Below, one piece after another: positions 1-8,636 of a stretch of DNA of 64,000 nt. The stretch is from an uncultured bacterium (GTDB taxonomy: Bacteria > Bacillota > Clostridia > Christensenellales > HGM11417). The notes beneath the pieces are model-generated. The model saw only the letters and a program-made list of their open reading frames with translations, did no database searches and was not told the DNA's origin. How positions within the stretch are numbered: the stretch's first letter is position 1; each line of letters begins with the position of its first letter. The translations under genes were made by a program, and so were the position numbers. The DNA lies in NCBI GenBank assembly GCA_905215695.1, contig CAJMQN010000005.1, positions 62,001 to 126,000 of the forward strand. Direction: 5' to 3'.

Positions 1-1
1 G

Positions 2-733
2 TATGACGAAATCACCCTGTTGGAGCGCAGGGACCGGGCAATCATCTGTGATATGGACGGCGTGCGGCAGACTTCGAACGCGGCGCTGTCGGCGGCTGTG
101 CGATTTCGCAGGGCGGCGGAGGCGGAGACCGGACCGAGGTTTCCGGGCTGGACCATTCGCATCAAAAAGGGGATACCCTTCTGCGCGGGACTTGGCGGTT
201 CTTCGGCGGACGCCGCGGGCGTTTTGAAACTTTTGGAGGAACGCTATCCGGGCGCGGCTGACATCCGCAGACTCTCAAAGATGCTCGGCTCAGATACGAC
301 CTTTATGCTGAAGGGGGGCTTTGCGCGGCTGCGGGGGCGCGGGGAACGGGTGGAATCCTTTGTCTGTCCCCAAACACTGTACTTTGTATTTTTGGTCGGC
401 GAGGGCGGCGTCTCGACGGGAAACGCCTTTGCCCGTGCGGACGAACAGGGCATGTGTGCGCCGAGCGACAACGGGGAACTGGTAGAAAGACTGCGGGAGG
501 GAGACCTTGCCGGCGCGGCGATTCAAATGAAAAACGGTCTGTTTGCTGCGGCGACCTCCCTGAATCCCGAGGTGGGAGAGGCTGCGGCGACGCTCAAAGA
601 ACTCCGTCCGCTGTGCGTGAACATGACGGGGAGCGGGAGCGCGGTCTATGCGCTGTTCGCCTCGCGGGAGGAGGCGGAGTCCGCGCTCGCCCGGGTCGGC
701 AACCCCAAGGCGTTTTTGGCGGAAAGCTTATAG
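2..733 (+). CDS. ispE: 4-diphosphocytidyl-2-C-methyl-D-erythritol kinase, 5' end outside window
   Basis: This is the C-terminal 243 residues of a GHMP kinase of the MEP isoprenoid pathway, which phosphorylates CDP-methylerythritol in the cytosol. The glycine-rich ATP-binding motif PFCAGLGGSSADAAG lies at visible residues 59-73. A second conserved glycine motif, NMTGSGSAVYALF, is near the C-terminus. IspE proteins are usually about 280-300 residues, so roughly 40-60 N-terminal residues lie left of base 1. The frame is open from base 2, so the internal ATG at 20 is not taken as the start. The TAG stop at 731-733 is followed by about 290 bases without a gene. The call is firm for the GHMP family and good for IspE. 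Confidence 0.88.
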   Translation, partial: YDEITLLERRDRAIICDMDGVRQTSNAALSAAVRFRRAAEAETGPRFPGWTIRIKKGIPFCAGLGGSSADAAGVLKLLEERYPGAADIRRLSKMLGSDTTFMLKGGFARLRGRGERVESFVCPQTLYFVFLVGEGGVSTGNAFARADEQGMCAPSDNGELVERLREGDLAGAAIQMKNGLFAAATSLNPEVGEAAATLKELRPLCVNMTGSGSAVYALFASREEAESALARVGNPKAFLAESL

Positions 734-1005
734 ATTTCCGCGCACGTATGGTCGCGAAAGTGCCAAACCTTGCGTATCTCCGTTGTCAATGTGGTTTGAT
801 TTGTTTTCCCGTAGGAGCGCCTTATTTCCCGACCGTGCTTAAGAGCGAGCACGAAGTGCGAGTGTACCCCTTCGAAGTGTAGTCGCTCCTCGGGACCCGT
901 ATGCGAGTGCAAGCACTCGCGCACTCCCCTCGTCGCGACTATAACATGGTCGGAAAGCGAAGCGCGAACGGAATATTCTTCCTTTTTTTGCGGACAATAC
1001 CCCCA
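734..1005. other. Intergenic region rich in inverted repeats between ispE and spoVT
   Basis: No coding potential is seen. The stretch holds several complementary segments. There is a perfect 8-bp stem with a 2-base loop (903-910 with 913-920) and a self-complementary octamer, GTCGCGAC, at 932-939. A 9-base pairing with one G-U links 829-837 to 945-953. A 7-base pairing, 813-819 with 884-890, would cross it as a pseudoknot. A GCAC/GTGC mini-hairpin is at 849-859. No T-run follows the stems, so this is not a plain terminator. It could be a structured RNA, a REP-like element or a regulatory leader. Confidence 0.45.
970..1000 (+). promoter_or_regulatory. Possible forespore-type (sigma-G/F-like) promoter of spoVT
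   Basis: GGAATA (970-975) and CAATAC (995-1000) are 19 bases apart just upstream of the ribosome-binding site. They loosely resemble sigma-G -35 and -10 elements. spoVT is a late forespore gene in Bacillus, which makes such a promoter plausible, but the match is weak. Confidence 0.22.
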
Positions 1006-1022
1006 AAAGGAGGAATTTTCAA

Positions 1023-1550
1023 ATGAAATCGACCGGAATTATCAGAAGAATCGACGAGCTTGGGCGCGTCGTTATCCCCAAGGAAATCCGCCGTGCGCTC
1101 AATATCCGCAACGGAAATTTTCTGGAGATATTCTGCGAAGAGGGGACGCTGATTCTCAAAAAGTTCAGCGAGACCGAAAATGTATCGGACGTATTTTCCG
1201 GGCTTGTGCGCTCCGTGGCGAAGGGAACGGGGGACACGGTGCTCGTGTGCGACCGCGAGAAATTTGTGTGCTGTGAGGGGAGTCTCTCGAAGGGCTTTTC
1301 GGGTGCGCTCATCTCTTCCGAGCTGTCCCGGCTCATTGCCGACCGCAAGGAAAATATGGGGGAGCGTCCGGTGCGTCTGACCGCCACCGACGAAATGGAA
1401 TACGAGGTGCAAATCGTCTTTCCCATCAGCAAGAACGGCGAAATTTTCGGCGGGTGCGCGCTTTTATCCAAGGACGCGTCCCACCGCGACCTGCTCGTAA
1501 GCTACGCGAAAACGCTCTCCGAGTATATCCTCGACCTTCTGTACGAGTGA
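1023..1550 (+). CDS. spoVT: Stage V sporulation protein T (AbrB-type transcription regulator)
   Basis: The protein has 175 residues, close to the 178 of Bacillus SpoVT. The N-terminus MKSTGIIRRIDELGRVVIPK and the following EIRRALNIR form the swapped-hairpin AbrB DNA-binding domain (residues 1-50). Residues 55-175 have the length and character of the GAF-like domain that distinguishes SpoVT from short AbrB proteins. SpoVT modulates forespore gene expression. The start is fixed by a strong Shine-Dalgarno AAAAGGAGG ending about 8 bases before the ATG. The following gene is a SpoVB-type flippase and then yabN/mazG, the same order as spoVT-yabM-yabN in Bacillus. This supports a sporulating or recently sporulating lineage. 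Confidence 0.93.
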   Translation: MKSTGIIRRIDELGRVVIPKEIRRALNIRNGNFLEIFCEEGTLILKKFSETENVSDVFSGLVRSVAKGTGDTVLVCDREKFVCCEGSLSKGFSGALISSELSRLIADRKENMGERPVRLTATDEMEYEVQIVFPISKNGEIFGGCALLSKDASHRDLLVSYAKTLSEYILDLLYE

Positions 1551-1558
1551 AAGAGACC

Positions 1559-3115
1559 ATGCGCCGCCGCGGCAAAAACACCCTGATCGGCGGCGCGCTG
1601 ATTCTTTCGGTCGGGGGAATTCTATCAAAAATCATCGGCGCGTTTTACCGCATTCCGCTCACCAATATTTTGGGGAGCGAGGGAATGGGGCTGTATCAGC
1701 TCGTCTTTCCCTATTACATTTTTCTTTTGACCGTCTCGACGACTTCGCTTCCCGCCGCCGTTTCCGGGCTCATCGGCGGCAATCTCAAGCGCGGGCGTCC
1801 CGACCTTGCCGAAAAGACCTTTCGCGTCGCGCTGTTTTCGCTCACGGTGATAGGTGCGGCGCTTTCTCTTATGATGTACTTCGGCGCGCCCCTTCTCGCG
1901 GGCTTTTTGAAAGCTCCCGAACTTGCGGGCGCCTTTCGCGCAATTTCCCCGGCAATTCTGTTTGTCTGCGTCATCTCCGCCTTCCGGGGCAAGTTCTCGG
2001 GCAGAAAGGACATGACCCCGACCGCGGTTTCGCAGGTGGTCGAACAGCTCTTTAAAGCCCTTTTCTGCCTGTATTTTGCCCGACGTTTTATGCCCGATGT
2101 GGGACGGGCGGTGCTCTTTTCTGTGCTCTCCGTTACCATCAGCGAGGGTGCGGCGCTCCTCTATCTTGCCTTCCGCTCCGCTTTTTCGGGCGGGGGCAGG
2201 GCAAATCAGCCCCTCTACGCGTCGAAGGGAGAGAGCGCGGGGGAGGTCTTTCGGGCGATTTACGCCATCAGCATTCCCGTCACGCTCTCCGCGCTTTTAA
2301 CGCCGCTCTCGCAGATTGCGGACGGGTTTCTCGTCATGCACATCGTGGGTCGCTATGCGTCCGGCGCAGGACAGTACGGGCTGTTTTCGGGTCCGGTGTG
2401 CTCTCTCGTCTCCTTCCCGACGGTGTTCGCGCAGTCCATCGGGCTCGCGCTCATTCCGGGCATTGCCGGAAAGTCGGACACTCAGCGGGAAATCGCCACA
2501 AGTTTAAAACTGACCTTCTTCGTCGCGTTTCCCTGCACGCTCTTTCTGATTCTGTTCTCCGGTCCCGTGGTCGGACTTCTGTACCGCGGTCTGTCGCCCG
2601 CGGAGCTTGCCGAGACCGCTGCTCTCTTAAAAGTCTATGCGCTCTCCGTCGTAGGTCTTTCGCTCATGCAGACTTCGGTCTCCGTGCTGATTGCAAAAAA
2701 CCGCGCCAAGGTCTGCGCCTACTTCATGGTCATCGCAGTCACGGTCAAGATTTCCCTGTCCGCGGTGCTGATGAGCTTTCCGCAGGTGAGCATTTTCGGC
2801 GCGGCAATTTCGGGAACCGTCTGTTTTTTGCTTGCGGGAACGCTTGATTTGGTTTATATTATTAGGGACGGACAAATCGGATTCTCCTTTTCGTGGGACA
2901 TTCTCGCAAAGCCGCTCTTCTATTCGGGGGCGGTCGCGGCAATCTGGTTTGTTGTCCGTCTCCTACCGTTCGGAAACTTCTGGCGGCTCGCGGTGGCGGG
3001 GATTCTCGCGCTCGCGGTCTATGGACTGCTTTTTTTCAAGGGCTCGCTGTTCGAGGAGGAACGGAATACCTTATTCGGGAGAAAACATGATTCGAATCAT
3101 CGGACTCGGCAATGA
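1559..3115 (+). CDS. SpoVB/MurJ-type polysaccharide flippase (MOP superfamily)
   Basis: This is an integral membrane protein of 518 residues with about 14 hydrophobic segments, typical of the MVF/MOP lipid-linked oligosaccharide flippases. Near the N-terminus it has GGILSKIIGAFYRIPLTNIL and GMGLYQLVFPYY, a signature shared by SpoVB/YabM. It probably moves a lipid-linked wall or cortex precursor across the membrane. The ATG at 1559 is preferred because it begins the conserved RRRGKNTLIGG segment. A GTG at 1547 overlapping the spoVT stop is an alternative, and neither has a strong Shine-Dalgarno. The 3' end overlaps the mazG start by 29 bases, which suggests translational coupling. SpoVB and the housekeeping MurJ cannot be told apart by eye; the spoVT neighbour favours the former. 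Confidence 0.85.
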   Translation: MRRRGKNTLIGGALILSVGGILSKIIGAFYRIPLTNILGSEGMGLYQLVFPYYIFLLTVSTTSLPAAVSGLIGGNLKRGRPDLAEKTFRVALFSLTVIGAALSLMMYFGAPLLAGFLKAPELAGAFRAISPAILFVCVISAFRGKFSGRKDMTPTAVSQVVEQLFKALFCLYFARRFMPDVGRAVLFSVLSVTISEGAALLYLAFRSAFSGGGRANQPLYASKGESAGEVFRAIYAISIPVTLSALLTPLSQIADGFLVMHIVGRYASGAGQYGLFSGPVCSLVSFPTVFAQSIGLALIPGIAGKSDTQREIATSLKLTFFVAFPCTLFLILFSGPVVGLLYRGLSPAELAETAALLKVYALSVVGLSLMQTSVSVLIAKNRAKVCAYFMVIAVTVKISLSAVLMSFPQVSIFGAAISGTVCFLLAGTLDLVYIIRDGQIGFSFSWDILAKPLFYSGAVAAIWFVVRLLPFGNFWRLAVAGILALAVYGLLFFKGSLFEEERNTLFGRKHDSNHRTRQ

Positions 3116-4424
3116 CCCCGAGGCACTGAGCCTCGCGGCGCACAACGAGATTCAGCGCGCGGACCTCGTGCTCGCAAAGACCTCGCTCGTGCCCGCCTTC
3201 GGATATTTTGAAAGATACGGGATTCCCGTGCGCACGCTTGACGGGATTTTTGAGAAGTCCCGAAACTTCGAGACGCTGTATCAGAACCTCGGCAAAGAGG
3301 TTCTGCGCCTCTCCCGGGAATGCAAAAATCTCTGTTACTGCGTGGAAGGGAGCGGTCTTGACGACCGTTCCGCCGCATACATACTCAAAAAAAGTCCCTC
3401 CGCCCGCCTGTTTCCGGCGGCGGAGAAGGGCGCGGAACTGCTCGCGTCAAACCCCGCCGCGTCCTATGCGGTGTGGTCCGCGACGGATTTTGCGGGCGCG
3501 GGATATTTCGAAATCGACCACGGACGCCCCCTCCTTTTGCGGGAAATCGACTCCGCTTTTCTCGCCTCCGAGGTCAAACTTCGGCTCTTCGAGAGTTTTC
3601 CCGAGGAGACGCCCGTTCTCGTCGCCCTTTGCGGCAAGGTGCGGGAAATCCCCCTTTTTGAGCTGGACAGGCTGGAGAAATACGACGCGACGGTCAGCCT
3701 GCTTTTGCGCCCCGAACCCTTTGAGACCCGCAAGCGGTTCGGGTTTTCGGACCTCGTGAATATCGTGCGCCGTCTGCGCGCTCCGGGCGGCTGTCCCTGG
3801 GACCGCGAGCAGACGCACGATTCCATCCGCATGAACCTGCTCGAAGAGGCTTGCGAGGCGTTGGAGGCGGTCGAGCTCAAGGATTCGGACAAAATGCGGG
3901 AGGAGATGGGAGACCTTCTTCTGCAACCCGTGTTTCACGCGGTCATGGGGGAGGAATCCGGCGAATTTTCGACGGCGGACATGCTGAGCGAACTCTGCTA
4001 TAAGCTCGTGTTTCGGCACAGCCATATCTTCGGCGAGGACAAGGCGAAGGGGGGCGAAGAGGCGCTTCTCGTCTGGGAGCGCAACAAGAACGTGGAGAAG
4101 AACCAAAAGACGGTTGCCGACGAAATACGGGACATTCCCAAGACCTTCCCCGCGCTCCTCTATGCCTATAAAGTGCAGAAAAAGGCGCGCAAGGTGACGG
4201 ATTTGGACGACGCCGATTTGGCGGAAAAGCGGCTGGAAGGGGCGCTTTCCGCGCTTTCCGCGCCATGCTCCGATGCGGAGGAATTGGACAGGCTGTGCGG
4301 AGACGCGCTGTTTGCGCTCGTCAACGTCATGCGCCTTGCCAAAGCAGAGCCCGAGCTCGCCCTGCGCCATGCCGCCGACCGCTACGCGAAAGAGACGGTC
4401 GAAAAGGTGGAGGCGGGCAGGTGA
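3087..4424 (+). CDS. mazG: YabN-type fusion: tetrapyrrole methylase-like domain plus MazG nucleotide pyrophosphohydrolase
   Basis: The protein has 445 residues. Residues 1 to about 215 form a SAM-dependent tetrapyrrole-methylase-like domain beginning MIRIIGLGNDPEALSLAA. From about residue 227 the MazG domain shows RLRAPGGCPWDREQTH, the metal-binding EEACEALEAVE and EEMGDLLLQ helices, and the KLVFRHSHIFG signature. MazG enzymes hydrolyse NTPs to NMP and pyrophosphate and are thought to clear aberrant nucleotides. This two-domain architecture is the Bacillus YabN type, and the position after spoVT and the flippase is also conserved. The role of the methylase-like half is unknown. The GTG start of the next gene overlaps the TGA stop. 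Confidence 0.9.
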   Translation: MIRIIGLGNDPEALSLAAHNEIQRADLVLAKTSLVPAFGYFERYGIPVRTLDGIFEKSRNFETLYQNLGKEVLRLSRECKNLCYCVEGSGLDDRSAAYILKKSPSARLFPAAEKGAELLASNPAASYAVWSATDFAGAGYFEIDHGRPLLLREIDSAFLASEVKLRLFESFPEETPVLVALCGKVREIPLFELDRLEKYDATVSLLLRPEPFETRKRFGFSDLVNIVRRLRAPGGCPWDREQTHDSIRMNLLEEACEALEAVELKDSDKMREEMGDLLLQPVFHAVMGEESGEFSTADMLSELCYKLVFRHSHIFGEDKAKGGEEALLVWERNKNVEKNQKTVADEIRDIPKTFPALLYAYKVQKKARKVTDLDDADLAEKRLEGALSALSAPCSDAEELDRLCGDALFALVNVMRLAKAEPELALRHAADRYAKETVEKVEAGR

Positions 4425-5365
4425 GCGCGTACATTCGACCGCTGACCTTTCGGGGCGTGACGGTCAAAAACAATGTATTCTTTGCGCCCGTCGCGGGCTA
4501 TTCGGACGTGGCGTACCGCAGAATCTGTAAGCGGTACGGCGCGGGTCTGACCTTCACCGAGATGGTCTCGGCAAAGGGGCTTATCTATGAAAACGACCGT
4601 TCCTGCAATCTTCTCGCCGTCGCGGAAAACGAGGACGTGAGAGCGGCACAAATCTTCGGCGGCGACCCGGATTTTTTTCGGCGGGTGATAGAGGAAGGCT
4701 ATCTCGACGCCTTTGACGTCATCGATATCAACATGGGCTGCCCCGTGGGAAAGATTATCAAAAACGGCGAGGGGAGTTCGCTCATGGATGACCCCGAGCG
4801 CGCGGCGGCGATCGTCTCCGCTTGCCGAAAGGCGACGGACAAGGTGATTTCGGTCAAGTTCCGAAAGGGCGTGCGGGAGGAGACCGCACCCGAATTCGCA
4901 AAGGCGCTCGAGGGCGCGGGCGCGGATTTTCTGACGGTGCACGGCAGGACGGCGAAACAGATGTATTCGGGAATCGCGGACCGTGACTGTATCGCGCGGA
5001 CGGTACGCGCGGTCAAGATTCCCGTGATCGGCAACGGTGACGTGACGGACCGGGCGAGCGCGGAGGACATGTTCGGGCGCACGGGGTGCGCGGGGGTCAT
5101 GGTTGCGCGGGGCGCGCTCGGAAACCCGGCGGTGTTTTCGGAAATTCTCGGCATTCCCGCCGATTTTTCTCCCGCAAAGACGCTTTGGGAGCAGTTCGAG
5201 GAGATGCGGAGGTTCGGCGATCGCTATGCGGTGCTGAATATCCGAAAGCATGTCCCCTTTTTCCTGAAGGGAAAGCCGGGCGCGTCGGAGTTCCGGGGCA
5301 GAATCAACACATGCGAGACTCCCGAAGAGGTGCTAAAAGTCGTCGCGGAATTCGAGCGGCTGTAA
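4421..5365 (+). CDS. dus: tRNA-dihydrouridine synthase
   Basis: This is a 314-residue FMN enzyme that reduces uridine in the tRNA D-loop. It shows the Dus barrel motifs FFAPVAGYSDVAYR near the N-terminus, INMGCPVGKI with the catalytic cysteine at about residue 106, VSVKFRKG-type strand residues, LTVHGRTAKQMYSG, and PVIGNGDVTD followed by GVMVARGALGNP for phosphate binding. The start is read as the GTG at 4421, overlapping the mazG stop as GTGA. A GGTGGAGG-type Shine-Dalgarno lies upstream, and protein similarity begins right after that codon. It is coupled to mazG in the spoVT operon. The Dus subfamily cannot be assigned by eye. Confidence 0.92.
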   Translation: MSAYIRPLTFRGVTVKNNVFFAPVAGYSDVAYRRICKRYGAGLTFTEMVSAKGLIYENDRSCNLLAVAENEDVRAAQIFGGDPDFFRRVIEEGYLDAFDVIDINMGCPVGKIIKNGEGSSLMDDPERAAAIVSACRKATDKVISVKFRKGVREETAPEFAKALEGAGADFLTVHGRTAKQMYSGIADRDCIARTVRAVKIPVIGNGDVTDRASAEDMFGRTGCAGVMVARGALGNPAVFSEILGIPADFSPAKTLWEQFEEMRRFGDRYAVLNIRKHVPFFLKGKPGASEFRGRINTCETPEEVLKVVAEFERL

Positions 5366-5422
5366 ATCACACAATTCCTCCTATTTCCATAGAATGAACC
5401 AACGAGAATGTGGAGGGCGCCC

Positions 5423-6115
5423 ATGAAGATGACTCTTCTGACCGGCGGGGATTTTGAGGAAATTCTCTTTAAAGACGTTCCCCGGATCGGGGACGTTGAC
5501 GTGCTGGTCTTTGCAAGCAATATACTCAGAAGAGTGGATCTGGTCGCGGAGATGGAGGGGAGTTCCTCCCAAATCGAACAGCTCTGTCTGCTCTCCCGCA
5601 ACCTCGAATGCGTGCTCCTCGCGGGGTGCGACACCGAAGTGTGCGGAACTTTGCACAAGTCCTGCGTGGTCGTGGACGAAGGCGAGCTCCTCGGAATCGT
5701 GGACATGGTCAACGTCATCGACGAGGGCGCGTACAGCGCGGGGGGCGGCTATCGGGTGTTCGATACCTCCAAGGGCAAGCTCGGCATCATTGTGGGCGAG
5801 GACATCTATTTTCAGGACGTGGCGAAGATGCTTTCCCTCTGCGAGAGCGATATTCTCTTTTCTATTTTCGGAAAGATTACGAACTCTCTGCCCGAGGTGA
5901 TGATGCGGGGGAGCGCATTTGCAAACGGCGTGGATATCTGCATGGTAGCCGAAAATTACATGCAGATTGCGGACATCAAGGGCGAACTCGTGCTCTCCGG
6001 GAACGAGAGGGTGCGGAGCGTGGAGCTCCGGCTGTGCAAGGACTATCACCTCGTCTCAAGCCGCCGAAGGGGCTGTTACCGCGAACGCAAATCCTCCTGG
6101 CTCTGCGACGAGTGA
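5423..6115 (+). CDS. Nitrilase-fold protein lacking the catalytic triad
   Basis: The product has 230 residues. The core segment SKGKLGIIVGEDIYFQDVA (residues 116-134) aligns by eye with the nitrilase-superfamily strand that normally reads G-x-x-I-C-Y/W-D. Here glycine 125 stands where the nucleophilic cysteine should be, and the usual catalytic Lys region reads IVDMVNVID (residues 92-100). No convincing glutamate of the triad is seen. The ATG at 5423 is chosen because TGGAGGG lies 6 bases upstream. The gene is flanked by two tRNA-modification genes (dus, trmL). It is probably a non-catalytic pseudoenzyme, perhaps a binding or regulatory protein. Assignment to the superfamily is moderate and the function is unknown. 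Confidence 0.6.
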   Translation: MKMTLLTGGDFEEILFKDVPRIGDVDVLVFASNILRRVDLVAEMEGSSSQIEQLCLLSRNLECVLLAGCDTEVCGTLHKSCVVVDEGELLGIVDMVNVIDEGAYSAGGGYRVFDTSKGKLGIIVGEDIYFQDVAKMLSLCESDILFSIFGKITNSLPEVMMRGSAFANGVDICMVAENYMQIADIKGELVLSGNERVRSVELRLCKDYHLVSSRRRGCYRERKSSWLCDE

Positions 6116-6147
6116 GGGGGAAAAATTTTGTCATACAGGAGAAAGAA

Positions 6148-6639
6148 ATGCTGAACGTCGTATTGGTGGAACCCGAAATCCCTCAAAATACGGGCAATAT
6201 CGCGCGCACCTGCGCCGCGACCGGAACCCGTCTGCACCTTGTCAAACCGCTCGGTTTTGACCTGTCGGACAAGCACTTAAAGCGCGCGGGGTTGGACTAT
6301 TGGAGCCTCTTGGACATTCATATCTACGAGAATCTCCGAGAATTTTTTGAAAAAAACGCGGGCGGAAGGTATTATTTCGCCTCCACGAAGAGTAAACATA
6401 GATATACGGAGGTGACCTACCGGGACGGGGACTACCTGTTTTTCGGCAGAGAGACACGGGGATTGGAGGAATCTCTCCTGCACGAGAACTATGAAAACTG
6501 TATCCGAATTCCCATGCGGGAGGGCGCGCGTTCCCTGAATCTCTCCAATTCGGTTGCGATTGTGCTCTACGAGGCGCTCCGTCAGCAGGACTTTGCGGGA
6601 CTCGTCGAGGCGGGACGGCTCACCCTCTTCGAAGACTGA
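6148..6639 (+). CDS. trmL: tRNA (cytidine/uridine-2'-O-)-methyltransferase
   Basis: This is a SPOUT-class methyltransferase of 163 residues, near the usual 150-165 of TrmL. It modifies the wobble position 34 ribose of certain leucine tRNAs. The N-terminus has VLVEPEIPQNTGNIARTCAA. The trefoil-knot SAM site has LFFGRETRGL, RIPMREGARSLNLSNSVAI and VLYEALRQ, all diagnostic. The start has an upstream AGGAGAAAG Shine-Dalgarno. It follows the nitrilase-like gene by 32 bases and ends the leftmost operon. Confidence 0.93.
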   Translation: MLNVVLVEPEIPQNTGNIARTCAATGTRLHLVKPLGFDLSDKHLKRAGLDYWSLLDIHIYENLREFFEKNAGGRYYFASTKSKHRYTEVTYRDGDYLFFGRETRGLEESLLHENYENCIRIPMREGARSLNLSNSVAIVLYEALRQQDFAGLVEAGRLTLFED

Positions 6640-6675
6640 ATGCCGCATGAAATTTTTTGAATTCCCCGGAATCGG

Positions 6676-6705
6676 TTGACTTATCCGCCGTCAGTTTGTT
6701 AGAAT
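6676..6705 (+). promoter_or_regulatory. Sigma-A promoter of the Na/phosphate symporter gene
   Basis: TTGACT (6676-6681), an 18-base spacer and TAGAAT (6700-6705) precede the symporter start. A leader of about 70 bases follows. Confidence 0.7.
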
Positions 6706-6782
6706 TGTAAAGGTAGGGTAAAATGGGAGGGGCTGGGCATTTTCCGAGCCGCCGGTGAGAAATACACAAAGGATTTTAGGGA

Positions 6783-8555
6783 ATGGTTATTTCGTTGAAA
6801 GAACTCCTGTCGCAAACGCTCCTCGCCATGTCGGCAAAAGCGGTGTTCGACAATCTCTTCGCGGTGTTCATGATGCTGGGTGGGCTTGCCGTGTTCATGT
6901 ACGGCATGAAACTCCTCGGAGAGAACCTCGAAAACCTTGCGGGGACGAGCATCAAGAAACTGCTCGGGAAGGCGACTTCCAACCGTTTCGCGGGCATCGG
7001 CGTGGGCGCCGGGGTCACCGCGATCATTCAGAGTTCTTCGGCGACAACCGTCATGCTCGTGGGCTTTGTCAACGTGGGTCTCATGACCCTGACGCAGGCA
7101 GCCGCGGTCATCATGGGCGCGAATATCGGCACCACGATCACCGTTCAGCTCGTCTCGTTAAAGGCGTTCAACGTGCTTGCGGTCGTCTGCCTTGTGGCGG
7201 GCATCGGTCTCTTTATGCAGATGTTCGGCAGGTCGGGAAAGATTCGTCTCCTCGGCGTCATTTTTATCTCCCTCGGAATGATTTTTATCGGACTTGAGTT
7301 CATGTCCGATTCCATGCAGGTATTTCAGAACAACGAAACCTTCATGCGTCTGTTTCAGACCCTTGACAATCCCTTTCTTCTGCTCCTTGTCGGCATGGTA
7401 TTTACCGCGCTCATACAGAGTTCTCTCGCGGCGACAACTATTTTGGCGGGTTTCGTGGCGGTTGGGGGCGCGGGAATGGGCATGTCGCTTGACGGCGCGC
7501 TGTTCGCCATTCTCGGCATCAACATCGGCACCTGCATCACGGCGGTTCTCTCCGCAATCGGCGCGAACACCAACGCCAAGCGCACCGCCTGCATGCACGT
7601 TCTCTTCAACGTCGTCGGCGCTTTGGTGATGTTCGTGATTCTGCTGTTTATTCACGACCAAAGCTGGTTTATCAAAGGTATTTCGCTCGGCGCGGTGGGT
7701 GCGGACGGTATCGCCGACCCGCTCCGCCAGCTCGCAAACTTCCATACGCTGTTCAACGTGTTTACGACGTTGATTTTGATCCCCTTCCTGCCCCTTCTGG
7801 TCAAGCTCTGCGTGCTCATCATTCCCGCGGGCAAAAAGGAACGGGAGAAGAACAAGCGGCTGCAATTTTTGGACGAACGTCTGTTGGAGACCCCTGCGGT
7901 CGCGATTTCGGAGCTGGTCAACGAGATTGACGCCATGGCGAAACTCGCAAAGGAGAATCTCGACCTCTCGGTCAACGCGCTCTACAACGGGGACAACTCG
8001 GTTTTGGACGAAGTGAAGAGCCGGGAAGAGGAACTCAACTATCTGACCAAAGCGACGACGGAATACATGATAAAAATTTCGGCGCAGGATATCTCCTACG
8101 ACGACGAAGTATTCATCGGTTCGCTCTTCCACGTCGTCTCGGACATCGAGCGGGTGGGGGACTATGCGGACAACGTTGTCAACTATATCAAGAAAATGGA
8201 GCGTCAGCACGTGATTTTTACGGAGGACGCGCTCTCCGAAATCAAGGAGATGTACGATACCGTAAGCAGACACTTCGAGCTTTCGCTGAAAGTGTTTGTT
8301 GCAAAGGACCTTTCGGGTCTCGCCGAAGTCGCGCGGGTGGAGGAGAGCATCGACGACCTCAAACTCAAGATGGCGGACAACCACATTCTCCGTCTGAACA
8401 ACGGAAGCTGTACAGCCGAAGCGGGCGCAATCTATCTGTCGCTTGCGAGCAATTTCGAGAGGATTGCGGACCACATGACCAACATCGCCTTTTCCATTCG
8501 CAAATATACCAAAGTAAAAGGAGTTGTCAGAAAACAGCCCCCCGCGGTGGGTTAG
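6783..8555 (+). CDS. Na+/phosphate cotransporter (PNaS/NptA family) with C-terminal PhoU-like domain
   Basis: This is a 590-residue membrane protein. The duplicated transport repeats carry the family-defining QSS motifs: QSSSATTVMLVGF at residues 83-95 and QSSLAATTILAGF near residue 212. Each is followed by a glycine-rich GANIGTT or GINIGTC stretch. Residues from about 350 to 575 are soluble, helical and PhoU-like (VSDIERVGDYADNVVNYI, SNFERIADHMTNIAFSI), as in bacterial PNaS proteins. It probably imports phosphate with sodium, with the PhoU tail tuning transport. It has its own promoter and a terminator-like hairpin after it, so it may be monocistronic or partly read through into the next gene. 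Confidence 0.9.
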   Translation: MVISLKELLSQTLLAMSAKAVFDNLFAVFMMLGGLAVFMYGMKLLGENLENLAGTSIKKLLGKATSNRFAGIGVGAGVTAIIQSSSATTVMLVGFVNVGLMTLTQAAAVIMGANIGTTITVQLVSLKAFNVLAVVCLVAGIGLFMQMFGRSGKIRLLGVIFISLGMIFIGLEFMSDSMQVFQNNETFMRLFQTLDNPFLLLLVGMVFTALIQSSLAATTILAGFVAVGGAGMGMSLDGALFAILGINIGTCITAVLSAIGANTNAKRTACMHVLFNVVGALVMFVILLFIHDQSWFIKGISLGAVGADGIADPLRQLANFHTLFNVFTTLILIPFLPLLVKLCVLIIPAGKKEREKNKRLQFLDERLLETPAVAISELVNEIDAMAKLAKENLDLSVNALYNGDNSVLDEVKSREEELNYLTKATTEYMIKISAQDISYDDEVFIGSLFHVVSDIERVGDYADNVVNYIKKMERQHVIFTEDALSEIKEMYDTVSRHFELSLKVFVAKDLSGLAEVARVEESIDDLKLKMADNHILRLNNGSCTAEAGAIYLSLASNFERIADHMTNIAFSIRKYTKVKGVVRKQPPAVG

Positions 8556-8591
8556 TCCCGCGGCACACATGACCCCGGATAATTCCGGTCG

Positions 8592-8624
8592 CTCCGCAGA
8601 AAATAGAATTGCGGAGTTTTTTTT
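8592..8624 (+). terminator. Rho-independent terminator
   Basis: A 7-bp stem (CTCCGCA with TGCGGAG) closes an 11-base loop and runs directly into eight Ts. The ribosome-binding site of the next gene follows at once, so it may act as an attenuator for that gene. Confidence 0.85.
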
Positions 8625-8636
8625 AAGGAGAGCAAT

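Noticed and set aside
849..920. GAGTGC and GCACTC motifs as a CIRCE heat-shock element
   Set aside because: CIRCE has GCACTC first and GAGTGC second with a 9-base gap; here the order is reversed and the gap is 2 bases.
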